Source of the DNA: Gammaproteobacteria bacterium
Lineage (GTDB): Bacteria; Pseudomonadota; Gammaproteobacteria; Pseudomonadales; Azotimanducaceae
DNA: 64,000 nucleotides
NCBI GenBank assembly: GCA_012960535.1
Contig: DUBB01000007.1
Coordinates: 165,635 to 229,634, forward strand
Reading direction: 5' to 3'
The notes under the pieces were generated by a model, which was not told where the DNA came from, searched no databases, and worked only from the letters and a program-made list of their open reading frames with translations. Below, piece after piece: positions 1 through 10,091 of the stretch (the stretch's first letter is position 1; each line of letters begins with the position of its first letter). The position numbers were made by a program, and so were the translations under genes.

Positions 1-145
1 CAGACCGGAAGATCACCTAGCCAATCGTGACAGCCGGCACTGCCGCCGAATCGTGCTGGGTGACTGGGATAGGTTTGGCTGGCAGGTTATAGCAGATGAC
101 CAGGCTATCAGGCTTGACCGTTTCCCAGTCGATCAACTCAACTAA
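1..145 (+). CDS. lpxH: UDP-2,3-diacylglucosamine pyrophosphatase LpxH, C-terminal fragment
   Basis: This is an open frame entering from the left edge (first full codon at base 2) and ending at TAA 143-145. The 47 visible codons begin with Arg-Pro, which fits the end of the LpxH metal-binding motif HGHTHRP. They continue with RRIVLGDWDRFGW, closely resembling the conserved C-terminal stretch of gammaproteobacterial LpxH, and end with a short hydrophobic tail (RLDRFPVDQLN). LpxH cleaves UDP-2,3-diacylglucosamine to lipid X and UMP at the inner face of the membrane in lipid A synthesis. The gene is convergent with miaE and overlaps it by 8 nt. The metallophosphatase core lies outside the window, so identification rests on the tail alone. 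Confidence 0.72.
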   Translation, partial: RPEDHLANRDSRHCRRIVLGDWDRFGWQVIADDQAIRLDRFPVDQLN

Positions 146-740
146 ATCCTTGGACAGGCAAGCCACTGTGAAACCGGAAATCGGTATCCTCTGATGTAAT
201 GAGTTCTGCTTCGACTTCCAGAAATTCCGCCAGTCTTTCATCTATGGGACCCACTGATATTTTCCTGGCAAAACCCAAGTAACATTCAAAATGGCGCAGC
301 TCAGACTTCAGCAAAGAGCCATAGAATTCAGCGAGGTCCGGCTCCAGAACAGATACCAGTCTGGCAAATCTCTCACAGCTGCGAGCTTCCACGATAGCAC
401 TAACCAGCATCAGATCAATCAGCCTGCTAGGTTCATGAGTCCTTACCGGTTTACGCAAACCACCCGCATAGCGGGAAGAACTTAGCTGCTTATAAACAAT
501 ACCCCTTGACTTCATAAAACCCAGCACTTGTTCAAAATGGCGTAATTCTTCCCTCGCGAGTTTAGAAAGCTGCGCTAACAATTCTGGGTATTCAACATAT
601 CGATACAACAGGTTCAGCGCTGTTGAAGCGGCTTTTTTTTCACAGTTAGCATGGTCCATCAACAATATATCGACATTATGTAGCGCCTGGTCGAGCCACA
701 AATCTGGCGTCTGAACCCATAGAAAATCACTCACTTTCAT
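138..740 (-). CDS. miaE: tRNA-(ms2io6A)-hydroxylase MiaE
   Basis: MiaE is a diiron enzyme that hydroxylates the isopentenyl side chain of ms2i6A37 in tRNA, using oxygen. The sequence shows the two expected metal-ligand repeats: HANCEKKAAST (Glu near 34) with REELRHFE (E65xxH68), then EARSCERF with SELRHFE. The C-terminus ends in FRFHSGLP, typical of the family. The length of about 200 aa is normal. I chose the ATG at 740 (MKVSDFL) because GGAG lies 5 nt upstream. An ATG at 758 would add MMNGVV but has no clear ribosome-binding site. The gene diverges from acnB. Nothing is missing. Confidence 0.93.
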   Translation of the reverse strand: MKVSDFLWVQTPDLWLDQALHNVDILLMDHANCEKKAASTALNLLYRYVEYPELLAQLSKLAREELRHFEQVLGFMKSRGIVYKQLSSSRYAGGLRKPVRTHEPSRLIDLMLVSAIVEARSCERFARLVSVLEPDLAEFYGSLLKSELRHFECYLGFARKISVGPIDERLAEFLEVEAELITSEDTDFRFHSGLPVQGFS

Positions 741-761
741 CACGACTCCATTCATCATGGC

Positions 762-790
762 TTAACTTTGATTGCCCCATACAGTATTAT
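762..790 (+). promoter_or_regulatory. candidate sigma70 promoter for acnB
   Basis: TTAACT (762-767) and TATTAT (785-790) are separated by 17 nt in the miaE-acnB divergent spacer. The predicted start near 797 gives a leader of about 50 nt. The -10 matches consensus at 5 of 6 positions and the -35 at 4 of 6. This is a prediction from sequence only. Confidence 0.38.
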
Positions 791-847
791 CTGCATCCAA
801 ACTGATTTCCACTCGACCAATCAAAAGAGCCAAAAAAGGATTCTCCA

Positions 848-3424
848 GTGCTTGAAGCTTATCGACAACATACTGCGGACAGAGCAGCTCAAGGGATCGT
901 ACCCAAACCACTTTCTGCCCAACAGGTTAACGAGTTAACCGAACTTTTAAAAGCACCTCCTCTGGGTGAGGAAAAATTCTTGCTGGATCTGCTAACTAAT
1001 CGCGTTCCAGCCGGCGTCGACGATGCGGCCTACGTGAAAGCAGGATTTCTCGCTGACGTTGCAAAGGGAAATACGGCTTCCCCTGTCATAAATCGTCTAC
1101 TAGCCACCGAATTATTAGGAACCATGCTGGGTGGGTATAACATCCAGCCCCTGATTGATCTGTTAGAAGACACTGAGGTAGCTTCGGCTGCAGCCACGGC
1201 GCTCAGCAACACCTTATTAATGTTTGATGCCTTTCATGACGTAGTTGAAAAAACTAAAACAGGGAATACTCATGCCATTGCAGTAATTAACGCCTGGGCT
1301 AATGCTGATTGGTTTACGCGCCGCGCCAAACCGGCTGCGGAAATCAAGGTCACCGTGTTTAAAGTTGATGGGGAAACCAATACCGATGACCTGTCACCTG
1401 CGGGCGATGCCTGGAGCCGCCCGGATATCCCGTTTCATGCCAAATCCATGCTCATTAAAACGATGGATGATCCACTCGGTACTATTGAAGCGCTGAAACA
1501 GAAAGGACATCCTCTGGCCTACGTTGGTGATGTTGTAGGAACAGGATCATCAAGAAAGTCCGCAACCAATTCCGTTTTATGGCATATGGGTGATGATATT
1601 CCCTGCATACCCAATAAACGAGATGGAGGCGTTGTCCTGGGAGGTAAAATTGCCCCCATTTTCTTCAATACCATGGAGGATGCAGGTGCCCTGCCGATCG
1701 AATGTGACGTCAGCAAAATGCGCATGGGCGACGTTATTACCATCCACCCCTACAAGGGAAGCATCACCAATGAACAGCATGAACTGATCTCTGAATTCAA
1801 GCTAACCAGCAATGTTCTATTGGATGAGGTTCAAGCAGGCGGAAGAATTCCATTGATTATCGGCAGAGGTTTGACTGAGCGGGCTCGCGATGCACTTAAC
1901 CTGGCTAGTAACGATATCTTCAGAAAGGCAATCCCAGTGGAGACCTCGACCCGGGGTTATACCCTTGCCCAGAAGATAGTCGGTAAAGCCTGCGGCGTTG
2001 CAGGCATGCGCCCTGGCAGTTACTGCGAACCGAAAATGACTACGGTAGGGTCGCAGGATACAACCGGCCCGATGACCCGGGACGAGCTCAAAGAGTTGGC
2101 CTGCCTGGGGTTCTCAGCAGATCTGGTTATGCAGTCATTTTGTCATACTGCGGCATACCCAAAACCCATTGATATAGAAACGCAACACCAGCTTCCCGAT
2201 TTTATTCAAACTCGTGGTGGTGTTGCACTACGCCCCGGGGATGGCATTATTCACTCCTGGCTGAATAGAATGCTGTTACCCGATACCGTCGGTACGGGTG
2301 GCGACTCCCACACCCGGTTCCCGATAGGCATCAGCTTCCCAGCTGGTTCCGGCTTAGTCGCCTTTGCCTCGGCCCTCGGCGTAATGCCCCTGGATATGCC
2401 CGAATCGGTATTAGTCCGATTTAGCGGCGAAATGCAAGCGGGCATTACCCTGAGAGATCTGGTCAACGCCATTCCTTATACGGCGATCCAGAGGGGCCTG
2501 CTGACGGTCGACAAAACAGGCAAAAAAAATGTATTCAGTGGTCGAATTCTGGAAATTGAGGGACTCCCTGATTTGAAGGTCGAACAGGCCTTTGAGATAA
2601 GTGATGCGTCTGCGGAAAGATCAGCCGGAGGCTGTACTATCCGCCTGGGTGCGGACCCTATCCGCGAATACCTGAAGTCTAATGTGACCTTGCTAAAATG
2701 GATGATTGGCGAGGGCTATGGCGACCGTAGAACTATTGCCAGACGAATTGAGGCAATGCAATCATGGCTGGATGAACCCACACTGATGGAACCGGACCCT
2801 GATGCTGAATATTATGAAGTCATTGAAATTGACCTGAATGAAATAACCGAGCCGCTACTGGCCTGCCCGAACGATCCAGATGATATCAAACCACTTTCAC
2901 AGGTAGCTGGAACAAAAATCGATGAAGTATTCATTGGTTCATGTATGACCAACATAGGGCATTTCCGAGCGGCGGCAAAAATGCTCAGCAACGCGACTTC
3001 TATTCCTACCAGGCTGTGGATTTCACCACCAACCAAAATGGATCAGCATCAACTCATGGAAGAAGGTGTTTACAATATTTTTGCTCAGGCAGGTGCTAGA
3101 ACCGAGATGCCCGGATGCTCTTTATGCATGGGGAATCAGGCGAGGATTGCCGCCAACTCAACGGCTGTGTCCACGTCAACAAGAAATTTCCCAAATCGCT
3201 TAGGCGACGGAGCGGATGTTTACCTCGCTTCAGCGGAGCTCGCAGCCGTGGCGAGTATTCTTGGTCGGTTGCCAACCCATGAAGAATATTTATCCTATGC
3301 CAGTGAACTGGATACGCTGAGTGCAGAGATATACCAATATCTTAATTTTAATGAAATTGAATCCTTCCAGAAATCTGCAGCCTCAGCGGTCATACCTTCA
3401 GTGAATATTGTCAACGCCACTTAG
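848..3424 (+). CDS. acnB: bifunctional aconitate hydratase 2 / 2-methylisocitrate dehydratase AcnB
   Basis: AcnB interconverts citrate and isocitrate through cis-aconitate in the TCA cycle, and usually also hydrates 2-methyl-cis-aconitate. The protein has 858 residues (the E. coli enzyme has 865) and aligns along its length: HEAT-like N-terminus, swivel domain with [16 protein letters not shown] motif and [12 protein letters not shown], then catalytic domains. The three [4Fe-4S] cysteines are present: Cys699 in [10 protein letters not shown], and Cys757 and Cys760 in GCSLCMGNQ. The start is GTG, preceded by AAGGA 8 nt upstream, and the product begins (M)[15 protein letters not shown] as in relatives. 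It is transcribed alone, convergent with the tgpA-like gene. Confidence 0.98.
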   Translation: MLEAYRQHTADRAAQGIVPKPLSAQQVNELTELLKAPPLGEEKFLLDLLTNRVPAGVDDAAYVKAGFLADVAKGNTASPVINRLLATELLGTMLGGYNIQPLIDLLEDTEVASAAATALSNTLLMFDAFHDVVEKTKTGNTHAIAVINAWANADWFTRRAKPAAEIKVTVFKVDGETNTDDLSPAGDAWSRPDIPFHAKSMLIKTMDDPLGTIEALKQKGHPLAYVGDVVGTGSSRKSATNSVLWHMGDDIPCIPNKRDGGVVLGGKIAPIFFNTMEDAGALPIECDVSKMRMGDVITIHPYKGSITNEQHELISEFKLTSNVLLDEVQAGGRIPLIIGRGLTERARDALNLASNDIFRKAIPVETSTRGYTLAQKIVGKACGVAGMRPGSYCEPKMTTVGSQDTTGPMTRDELKELACLGFSADLVMQSFCHTAAYPKPIDIETQHQLPDFIQTRGGVALRPGDGIIHSWLNRMLLPDTVGTGGDSHTRFPIGISFPAGSGLVAFASALGVMPLDMPESVLVRFSGEMQAGITLRDLVNAIPYTAIQRGLLTVDKTGKKNVFSGRILEIEGLPDLKVEQAFEISDASAERSAGGCTIRLGADPIREYLKSNVTLLKWMIGEGYGDRRTIARRIEAMQSWLDEPTLMEPDPDAEYYEVIEIDLNEITEPLLACPNDPDDIKPLSQVAGTKIDEVFIGSCMTNIGHFRAAAKMLSNATSIPTRLWISPPTKMDQHQLMEEGVYNIFAQAGARTEMPGCSLCMGNQARIAANSTAVSTSTRNFPNRLGDGADVYLASAELAAVASILGRLPTHEEYLSYASELDTLSAEIYQYLNFNEIESFQKSAASAVIPSVNIVNAT

Positions 3425-3443
3425 GCGGGTTCAGACCTGCAGA

Positions 3444-5462
3444 TTAGAGCATCGGGCTAAGCAGGCGCATCTTTAAGCCGTTGATCTTCCTGTCTAAGGC
3501 ATCAACCGAAATTGACATATCATTTCCATAACAGCGAGTCATATAGCTACTGCTGAAATCCTGGATAGCCTCTGCTAATTCCGGGCGTTGGCTCATCAAC
3601 CGCTTGCAGTAGTCTAACGGGGCTTCGTCGATTGCCCTGGCATATCCCAACTGCGCAAACAATGCTGCAAATCGATTAAAAAGGATGGACATCTGGGAAG
3701 AACGCCTGCTATTCGTCGAGCGAAGCATAATAATGGCGAGAAGCACGATTATACCAATAAATGCGACTATCGTAATATGGGCCAAATCCTGAGGCTGTAT
3801 GTCCTCCCAGATTCTCGACAGTAAATTAATCTGCATGACTGGATCATAGCCGACGACAAAACTATTCCAATAATGAGCCCAAGCACTGATCTGAAAACGT
3901 AACTCAGTCAACCAGGCAAAGCCGCGCATTTTCAACCAGGAAACGGGTATATTTTCCAGAAAACTTCCTTCTTCCTGCATAGCTGCCTGTAACCCCATTT
4001 CTATTCTTTCAGGTGCAACTGCAGCAGTAGGGTCGATTCGCACCCAACCACGTCCCTGAAGCCATATTTCTGACCAGGCGTGAGCATCAAACTGGCGAAC
4101 TTCTATGTAATTACCAATCGGGTTGTACTCCCCTCCCTGATAACCTACAACCACCCGCGCCGGTATACCCGCCGCACGCATTAAGAATGCAAAACTCCCG
4201 GCAAAATGGCCACAGAATCCCCGCCGACTACCAAATAGAAACTGGTCTACAACCTCTCCTTCGAGTCGATCAGGTCTGAGCGTGTAATAAAATTGCTCTT
4301 CTCTGAAGTAATCCAGTACAGCTTGTGCGACTGCCTGGTTGCTGGACCGGGATGCCTTCAAGCGCGCTGCAAAGCGCCGACTCAACGGGTTGCCGTCAAC
4401 CGGTAATGTCAGGTACCGTTCTTGCTGGGAGTCAGCCAGCCCCGTATCTGTTCGGAAACTCAGCACACTGACCGCATCAAATCGAAACCTGCTTCGAATT
4501 GGCTCGAAGGAAACAAGATGCTGGTCTCTACTTAAACCTATTTTTGAGGACACCGCCGGCATTACCATTGGCAGTGTAAAAAGCCATTGCTGCTGACTGG
4601 GTTCCATCATGATCTGATATGCAATGGGTTCACTCAGCGCCTGTCTTTCAGACAACCAATCCGGTTGGCTTCTGCCAGGTCGGGATAGTCTGTTTTTCGG
4701 TTGAAAAGGTGGTCGCTGCCAGGTTTTACCATCGAATTCCGTGAGTACCAGGCCGCGCCAGTACAGGAATTGAGAATTTGGCAGACTCGCTTGAAAGGTA
4801 GCTCTGAATGCCAGTTCAGACGACTGTGTCAATTCACTGATACTACCCATGGTCATACGATCTGATATGCCGGTTACGGTCATGGAATGTTGCTGGGGAA
4901 TACTCCAAAGCGGTGCCAAGCGAGGAAATAGTACGAATAAAACCAGCATCAAAGGGACCGCCTGCAATATTAATGAAATTGCTTTTCTCAAGGGCAACCA
5001 GGGTCTGAGATCGGCTCTGACCTGCTGGCATCCTACCAGGCTGGCTGTAAGCATGGTCACACAGGCAAACGTATAACTACTACCGGAAAAACTCTGGTCG
5101 TATAAAAAATGCGTTAAAGCGACGAAATAACCCAATAATATGACCTGATAGACATCACCGGATCGCTGCATTTCAAGCAATTTCAGCGAGAACATTAACA
5201 GCAGTAAGCCGACCCAGGGTTCAAGTGAGAGCATGCTCCCCCATTGCACAACCAGGCACACCAGGCTCACCAATACCAGAAACCCTTTGATCGGCCAACC
5301 TGGGTAGGCCGCACGCTGCTGAAAAATAAGAACCCGCCACAGACCACAGAAAAAACACACAGCACTGATCCACCAGGGAAATCGAAGCAGCTGCGGCAAC
5401 AGTACTACTAGCTGGGCAATCAGCATCCAGGCGAGGGCATTCCTCGGGGCAAGGGCGATCAT
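3444..5462 (-). CDS. TgpA-like membrane transglutaminase (DUF3488/DUF4129)
   Basis: This is an inner-membrane protein of 672 aa with about five to six hydrophobic segments in residues 10-190, a large periplasmic transglutaminase-like domain, another membrane span near residues 555-575, and a DUF4129-like cytoplasmic tail. The catalytic triad is visible: Cys in RRGFCGHFAGSF, His in DAHAWSEIW and Asp in VRIDPTAAV. The Pseudomonas homologue TgpA is essential for growth; its substrate is not well defined. The start overlaps the DUF58 gene by 4 nt (ATGA), and the gene is last in the moxR-DUF58-tgpA set. That triad is a common gammaproteobacterial arrangement, likely linked to envelope maintenance. 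Confidence 0.9.
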   Translation of the reverse strand: MIALAPRNALAWMLIAQLVVLLPQLLRFPWWISAVCFFCGLWRVLIFQQRAAYPGWPIKGFLVLVSLVCLVVQWGSMLSLEPWVGLLLLMFSLKLLEMQRSGDVYQVILLGYFVALTHFLYDQSFSGSSYTFACVTMLTASLVGCQQVRADLRPWLPLRKAISLILQAVPLMLVLFVLFPRLAPLWSIPQQHSMTVTGISDRMTMGSISELTQSSELAFRATFQASLPNSQFLYWRGLVLTEFDGKTWQRPPFQPKNRLSRPGRSQPDWLSERQALSEPIAYQIMMEPSQQQWLFTLPMVMPAVSSKIGLSRDQHLVSFEPIRSRFRFDAVSVLSFRTDTGLADSQQERYLTLPVDGNPLSRRFAARLKASRSSNQAVAQAVLDYFREEQFYYTLRPDRLEGEVVDQFLFGSRRGFCGHFAGSFAFLMRAAGIPARVVVGYQGGEYNPIGNYIEVRQFDAHAWSEIWLQGRGWVRIDPTAAVAPERIEMGLQAAMQEEGSFLENIPVSWLKMRGFAWLTELRFQISAWAHYWNSFVVGYDPVMQINLLSRIWEDIQPQDLAHITIVAFIGIIVLLAIIMLRSTNSRRSSQMSILFNRFAALFAQLGYARAIDEAPLDYCKRLMSQRPELAEAIQDFSSSYMTRCYGNDMSISVDALDRKINGLKMRLLSPML

Positions 5463-6439
5463 GTCTGGTCTAACCCAAATAATGCAAGCGCTCGTAGCAT
5501 TTGCCGTCGATGATTTTCTCCCAGGCCCGGCCCAATTTCTCTGGCCGGCAAGCGCAGTCCAAATGGCTTACGCTGTTTTGAGAACTGCTCTACCCAGTAA
5601 GTGAGATGACTGAGTTTGAGCTCATCAGAAATATTTTCGTACTGATACCAATCCAGCCATATTTCCGCACCCGAACTGGCGCTATACTCCTTAGTCATCT
5701 GCTCTCCCAGACGCGCCGTGGCCTTCCAACTAATATCTCTAATAACGTCTCCTGGCAAATAATCTCTAACGCCAGCAAAATCATCGCTGCATCCTCGCAC
5801 CGGCTGAAAATCGTCAGAGTCACCTTCATCCAGAATAGGAGGAGACTCCTCAGCAATAGGGTTAGGGTACACAAGCGCTCTAAAATCCAGATCCAGCAAT
5901 GCCCACGCGCGAAACAAACCCAGGGGGAAGCGAGTCTCAACAGTAAGCCTGCCTGGATCAAACCAACCTCGGTTACCAGCAAATGTGCTCACCCTCAATA
6001 CACTTACTGATTTGTCTATCAGATCTGCCTGGGTTACCAGATGATCTAACCAACATACCTCTAATGCCTCGTGATCGCGGCCTGCCGCACAGCTTAGAGT
6101 CACCGTGAAATCAACTTCGTCGCCAGCGAATGTCCGCCCAGCCCTGCCAGCGGATAGGACCAGACCCGAAAGGTTACGATAGGTGTGCAGCATCGAGACC
6201 ATGAACAGGCTCATCAACAAGAATGCCAGGCCATGGGCGAGAGAGTTTTGGTAATTGATACCGGCTATCAAAATCAAAATCATCAATAAACTGAAAAAAA
6301 TGCCCTGGCGACTGGGTAATATGAAAATATTACGCAATTTAAGGGTGATTTCATTTTGTGGCGGAACTCGACGATTAAGCCACAATCTGAAACGAGCTGA
6401 ATCTCCTAAACGACCAAATGGATGCTTATTAGCCTTCAT
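5459..6439 (-). CDS. DUF58 domain-containing protein
   Basis: The 326-aa protein has two adjacent hydrophobic stretches near residues 40-85, then a soluble region. The DUF58 signature is clear near residues 220-250: RDYLPGDVIRDISWKATAR followed by LGEQMTKEYS. DUF58 proteins have a VWA-like fold and nearly always accompany MoxR ATPases. No enzymatic activity is established for the family. The gene lies 8 nt after moxR and overlaps the transglutaminase gene by 4 nt, so the three should be co-translated. Confidence 0.9.
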   Translation of the reverse strand: MKANKHPFGRLGDSARFRLWLNRRVPPQNEITLKLRNIFILPSRQGIFFSLLMILILIAGINYQNSLAHGLAFLLMSLFMVSMLHTYRNLSGLVLSAGRAGRTFAGDEVDFTVTLSCAAGRDHEALEVCWLDHLVTQADLIDKSVSVLRVSTFAGNRGWFDPGRLTVETRFPLGLFRAWALLDLDFRALVYPNPIAEESPPILDEGDSDDFQPVRGCSDDFAGVRDYLPGDVIRDISWKATARLGEQMTKEYSASSGAEIWLDWYQYENISDELKLSHLTYWVEQFSKQRKPFGLRLPAREIGPGLGENHRRQMLRALALFGLDQT

Positions 6440-6447
6440 GAGAAAAC

Positions 6448-7380
6448 CTAATTAATGACATCTACCTGTGTCACTATCCACTCTCCTATTGATAGATGCG
6501 TGGACATCGTCTTTCCTGACTGATCACGAAGTCTATGATCTGTAGCTGAAGAAAAGATCGCCTGTATATCCTCAGGGATAACATAATCACGCCCTGCTAT
6601 GTAAGCCCAGGCCTTCGCAGCGGAAAGCACTGCCATGACACCCCTGGGAGACAGGCCATATCGAAGTGCCTCTGACTGTCGGGTAAATTCAGCCAGCCTC
6701 TGCAGATAATCAAGCAGTTCTTCTGATACCCGTAGCAAACTGACTTCATGCTGCAGTGCCTTGACTTTTTCTCCATCCAGGACTGCGTCACAAGATGCGA
6801 TCAGGTTTCTTCGATTACCACTTTCCAGCAGGATCCGTTCTGAAGCTGAATCTGGATAACCAAGTTGAACCCGCAACAAAAACCTATCTAATTGCGATTC
6901 AGGTAAGGGATAAGTTCCGGTCTGATGGTTTGGATTCTGTGTGGCTATAACAAAAAACGGATCCGGTAATTCTCTGGTCACACCTTCTGTGGTCACGCTG
7001 CCCTCTTCCATCGCCTCAAGAAGCGCACTCTGGCTTTTTGGTGTGGTTCGATTGATTTCATCGGCCAACAACAAATTGCAGAATATGGGTCCTTGGTGAA
7101 AACTGAACTCACCATCGATCTGACTGAAAACAGTAACGCCCAGCACATCCGAGGGCAACACGTCACTGGTAAACTGGATACGCTGATGGGAGAGCCCAAG
7201 CACCTTCGACATGGCCTGCGCCAAGGTCGTCTTACCCATCCCAGGCAGGTCCTCTATCAATAGATGCCCTCCGCCAAGAACCGCTGTTAATGCCAGTTTA
7301 ATTTCTCTTGGCTTACCCAGCACAATGGAATTCAAGGTATCGAGCGTGTTTTGAAGGTTCTGCCTAATATCTACATCCAA
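6448..7380 (-). CDS. MoxR-family AAA+ ATPase
   Basis: This is a 310-aa AAA+ protein with Walker A EDLPGMGKTTLA (around residues 43-54), Walker B LLLADEINRTTPKSQSALLE, sensor-1 region VIATQNPN and a C-terminal helical lid. MoxR ATPases act as chaperones that load metals or assemble complexes, generally with a VWA-domain partner. Here the partner is the DUF58 protein, 8 nt downstream. The start lies only 22 nt after the purF stop, so the set may be read from the long trp-folC-cvpA-purF transcript as well as from its own promoter. I see no terminator in the gap. Confidence 0.93.
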   Translation of the reverse strand: MDVDIRQNLQNTLDTLNSIVLGKPREIKLALTAVLGGGHLLIEDLPGMGKTTLAQAMSKVLGLSHQRIQFTSDVLPSDVLGVTVFSQIDGEFSFHQGPIFCNLLLADEINRTTPKSQSALLEAMEEGSVTTEGVTRELPDPFFVIATQNPNHQTGTYPLPESQLDRFLLRVQLGYPDSASERILLESGNRRNLIASCDAVLDGEKVKALQHEVSLLRVSEELLDYLQRLAEFTRQSEALRYGLSPRGVMAVLSAAKAWAYIAGRDYVIPEDIQAIFSSATDHRLRDQSGKTMSTHLSIGEWIVTQVDVIN

Positions 7381-7402
7381 AATGCGGCCCTTTTATAGGT
7401 GG

Positions 7403-8914
7403 CTAGGCATGATTATGTAATTCAATCACGCCCCGTCTCTCGGCTTTGAGCTTCTCTTTGGCTGAATCGTTTCGCTGACGTTCTATTCGATTAAGATATA
7501 ACTCATCCACCCCACCCGTCACATAATGACCATCAAAAATCGAGCAATCAAATCGTTCTATCATGGGATTGATACCCATGGCACAGGACTGCAGATCTTC
7601 AAGGTCCTGATAGACAAGCCAGTCAACGCCAATATATTCTGCAATCTCGTCAATTGTCTGACCGTCGGCAACAAATTCTCTGGCAGCCGGCATATCTATG
7701 CCATATACATTAGGGAACCGAATTGGCGGTGCAGCTGATGCCAGGTAGACTTTTCTAGCCCCAGCATCTCGGGCCATCTGCACAATCTGCTTTGAAGTGG
7801 TTCCTCTGACAATGGAGTCGTCCACAAGCAATACATTCTTACCCCTGAATTCGAGCTCTACAGTATTGAGTTTTCGACGCACGGATTTATGCCGTTGTTC
7901 CTGTTCAGGCATGATAAAAGTCCTGCCCACATAACGATTCTTAACCAGGCCTTCACGGTACTTGACGCCCAACCTATGCGCCATGGGTAGAGCCGCAGTG
8001 CAACTGGTATCGGGGATTGGGATAATGACATCGATATCATTATCAGGATACATTCGCAGAATTTTGTCGGCCAGCTTTTCTCCCATTTTAAGCCTGGCCT
8101 TATATACGGACACGCCATCCATGATCGAATCAGGTCTTGCCAGGTAAACATGCTCAAAGATACAGGGATTCCAATTTACATTCTCAGCACATTGTTGTCG
8201 GTGTACCTTACCGCTGGTTTCAACATAAACAGCCTCGCCAGGATTTATATCATCAATAAATGAAAAACCGAGCACACTCAACGCGACACTCTCTGATGCA
8301 ATCATATATTCTGGCCCGTCTGGGGTTTGCCGTTCCCCGAAAACAATGGGCCGAATACCATTGGGATCCCTAAAGCCAACAATACCGTAACCCGTAATCA
8401 AGGCGACCACAGCATAGGCGCCAATGGCCCGTTGATGAACACGCTTGACTGCCTCGAACACATCCTCAGGGTGCAGCCTCAGACCGGAAACATCTTGAAG
8501 TTCGTGGGCGAATACATTCAACAGCACTTCCGAATCGGAACTGGTATTAATATGGCGTCTGTCTGACCTGAACAAATCTTCGTTCAACGCTTCAGCATTG
8601 GTTAAATTGCCGTTGTGCACCATGCATATGCCAAAGGGAGAGTTAACATACATGGGCTGGGCTTCTGCTGAACTTGCTGTGCCCGCAGTAGGGTAGCGTA
8701 CATGAGCAATTCCCATGGACCCTTGCAAGGTGTCCATCTGCGACTGACTAAAAACGTCCCTCACTAAACCATTTTCCTTACGCAAGTGCAGTTTATCGCC
8801 ATTACAGGTCATCATTCCTGCAGCATCCTGGCCTCTATGCTGCAACACTGTTAACGCATCGTAGAGGTCATAACTGACTGCTTTTTTTCCAACCATGCCA
8901 ACTAAACCACACAT
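7403..8914 (-). CDS. purF: amidophosphoribosyltransferase PurF
   Basis: PurF catalyses the first committed purine step, PRPP + glutamine to 5-phosphoribosylamine. The product has 503 aa. Cys2 (MCGLVGMVG) becomes the N-terminal nucleophile of the Ntn glutaminase domain after Met removal. The phosphoribosyltransferase domain carries the PRPP loop VLLVDDSIVRGTTSKQ near residues 365-380. Its place 36 nt after cvpA is the classical cvpA-purF arrangement. I could not find a PurR-like operator immediately upstream, so any purine control probably acts elsewhere. Confidence 0.97.
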   Translation of the reverse strand: MCGLVGMVGKKAVSYDLYDALTVLQHRGQDAAGMMTCNGDKLHLRKENGLVRDVFSQSQMDTLQGSMGIAHVRYPTAGTASSAEAQPMYVNSPFGICMVHNGNLTNAEALNEDLFRSDRRHINTSSDSEVLLNVFAHELQDVSGLRLHPEDVFEAVKRVHQRAIGAYAVVALITGYGIVGFRDPNGIRPIVFGERQTPDGPEYMIASESVALSVLGFSFIDDINPGEAVYVETSGKVHRQQCAENVNWNPCIFEHVYLARPDSIMDGVSVYKARLKMGEKLADKILRMYPDNDIDVIIPIPDTSCTAALPMAHRLGVKYREGLVKNRYVGRTFIMPEQEQRHKSVRRKLNTVELEFRGKNVLLVDDSIVRGTTSKQIVQMARDAGARKVYLASAAPPIRFPNVYGIDMPAAREFVADGQTIDEIAEYIGVDWLVYQDLEDLQSCAMGINPMIERFDCSIFDGHYVTGGVDELYLNRIERQRNDSAKEKLKAERRGVIELHNHA

Positions 8915-8950
8915 CCTGATTATCCTTTATAAAGTATGCTCAATATTTCA

Positions 8951-9526
8951 TTACCAAAGTGTTCTATATTTCATTAACTCACTATTTGCCCAGATATCTG
9001 CCATAAGCACATGACTACTATCTATGGCATTCAGCAATGAACTTGCCTTGCCGAAAATCAAGGGTGAAAGCCATTCAATCAGTGCCAGCACCTGGGGAAT
9101 TAGCAAAGATTCCTGCCACCAGTCCTCTTCCTGTAACGCTGTCAAATAGTACATCACGGCTACGATAATCATGACCACAATAAGGCCACGGGCCGAACCG
9201 AAAAACAAGCCTATCATCCGGTCTGTTCCACTTAGTCCTGTTCTCTTTACCAGTTCACTCAATGCATTGGTTATTAGAGATCCAATCACCAACGTCGCTA
9301 TAATCAGAAGAATATATGATGCTCCCAGACGCATGGTCGAATTATCAATATAAGGCCTGAGTATTTCCGACACAGGGCTTGAAAAAACCCTGGAAACAAC
9401 CAGAGCCAGAACCCAGACACCGAGCGATAGTGCTTCCCTGACAAAGCCCCGTAACAGTGATATCGCTGCCGAGCTTGCCACCACAGCAACAATTATCCAG
9501 TCAACATTATTCATCAGCATGTTCAA
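8951..9526 (-). CDS. cvpA: CvpA family inner-membrane protein
   Basis: The 191-aa protein has four predicted membrane spans: near residues 9-27, 29-48, 65-85 and 103-125. The first is followed by the family pattern LLRGFVREALSL. CvpA was named for colicin V production; in other bacteria it is linked to envelope stress and bile tolerance, and its biochemical role is unsettled. Its start overlaps the stop of the SPOR gene by 4 nt (ATGA), and purF follows 36 nt later, so it is translationally coupled in a conserved operon. Confidence 0.93.
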   Translation of the reverse strand: MNMLMNNVDWIIVAVVASSAAISLLRGFVREALSLGVWVLALVVSRVFSSPVSEILRPYIDNSTMRLGASYILLIIATLVIGSLITNALSELVKRTGLSGTDRMIGLFFGSARGLIVVMIIVAVMYYLTALQEEDWWQESLLIPQVLALIEWLSPLIFGKASSLLNAIDSSHVLMADIWANSELMKYRTLW

Positions 9527-10074
9527 CCGCCCACCTGGCCGAGATCATCTTCCACGCGGTAACGGGTTATCTGGATTTCTAAATTCAATTTTTCAGCCAG
9601 GTCATAGCCGGTTTTCAGCAAGCTTGCTCTATCAAGAGAAGGACCGACAAGCACCTGATAAAACAGGCCCTTGTTGGTACGGCTTTCCAGAATATAACTC
9701 TTATGTCCCAATGCTCGTATATCACCGCGCAGGCCGCGGGCATTGTCTGGGTCTCTAAAACTCGACACCTGCAGGCTCCAACCCACCGGCAGGCCGTTTT
9801 CATCCAGAGTCAGCCCCTCAGACGCTGGATAGGCCTTCTCATCTACCACTTCTATAGGCAATTTAGCCGTACTGGCAGCTTCCAATATCTGCATGTCATT
9901 TTTAATTTTGGCCACGGACACTCTTTCTACGGAAATCTCTGGCGGTGTGGGAATGGTGGTAGTCAGCCTCAATCGTTCCTCATCTGAACCATCAAACAAC
10001 ATGGGGAGAAAAATAATGGTCAGTGAGACCACTACCACCATCCCCATTAATCGCTGTTTTAACTTGAGCTCCAC
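9523..10074 (-). CDS. DedD-like SPOR domain cell-division protein
   Basis: The 183-aa protein has a short cytoplasmic N-terminus, one membrane span at about residues 10-27, a periplasmic linker, and a C-terminal SPOR domain starting near residue 98 (GWSLQVSSFRDPDNARGLRGD). The SPOR domain binds denuded glycan at the division septum. Synteny (folC, this gene, cvpA, purF) is that of E. coli dedD, so a role at the septal ring is likely. It starts 17 nt after folC and overlaps cvpA by 4 nt. Confidence 0.88.
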   Translation of the reverse strand: MELKLKQRLMGMVVVVSLTIIFLPMLFDGSDEERLRLTTTIPTPPEISVERVSVAKIKNDMQILEAASTAKLPIEVVDEKAYPASEGLTLDENGLPVGWSLQVSSFRDPDNARGLRGDIRALGHKSYILESRTNKGLFYQVLVGPSLDRASLLKTGYDLAEKLNLEIQITRYRVEDDLGQVGG

Positions 10075-10091
10075 GATGCACGGCTTTCCAT

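Noticed and set aside
17..241. 74-codon minus-strand frame overlapping the miaE end
   Set aside because: It lies opposite the lpxH tail and out of frame with miaE; its composition is that of a shadow frame and no ribosome site is present.
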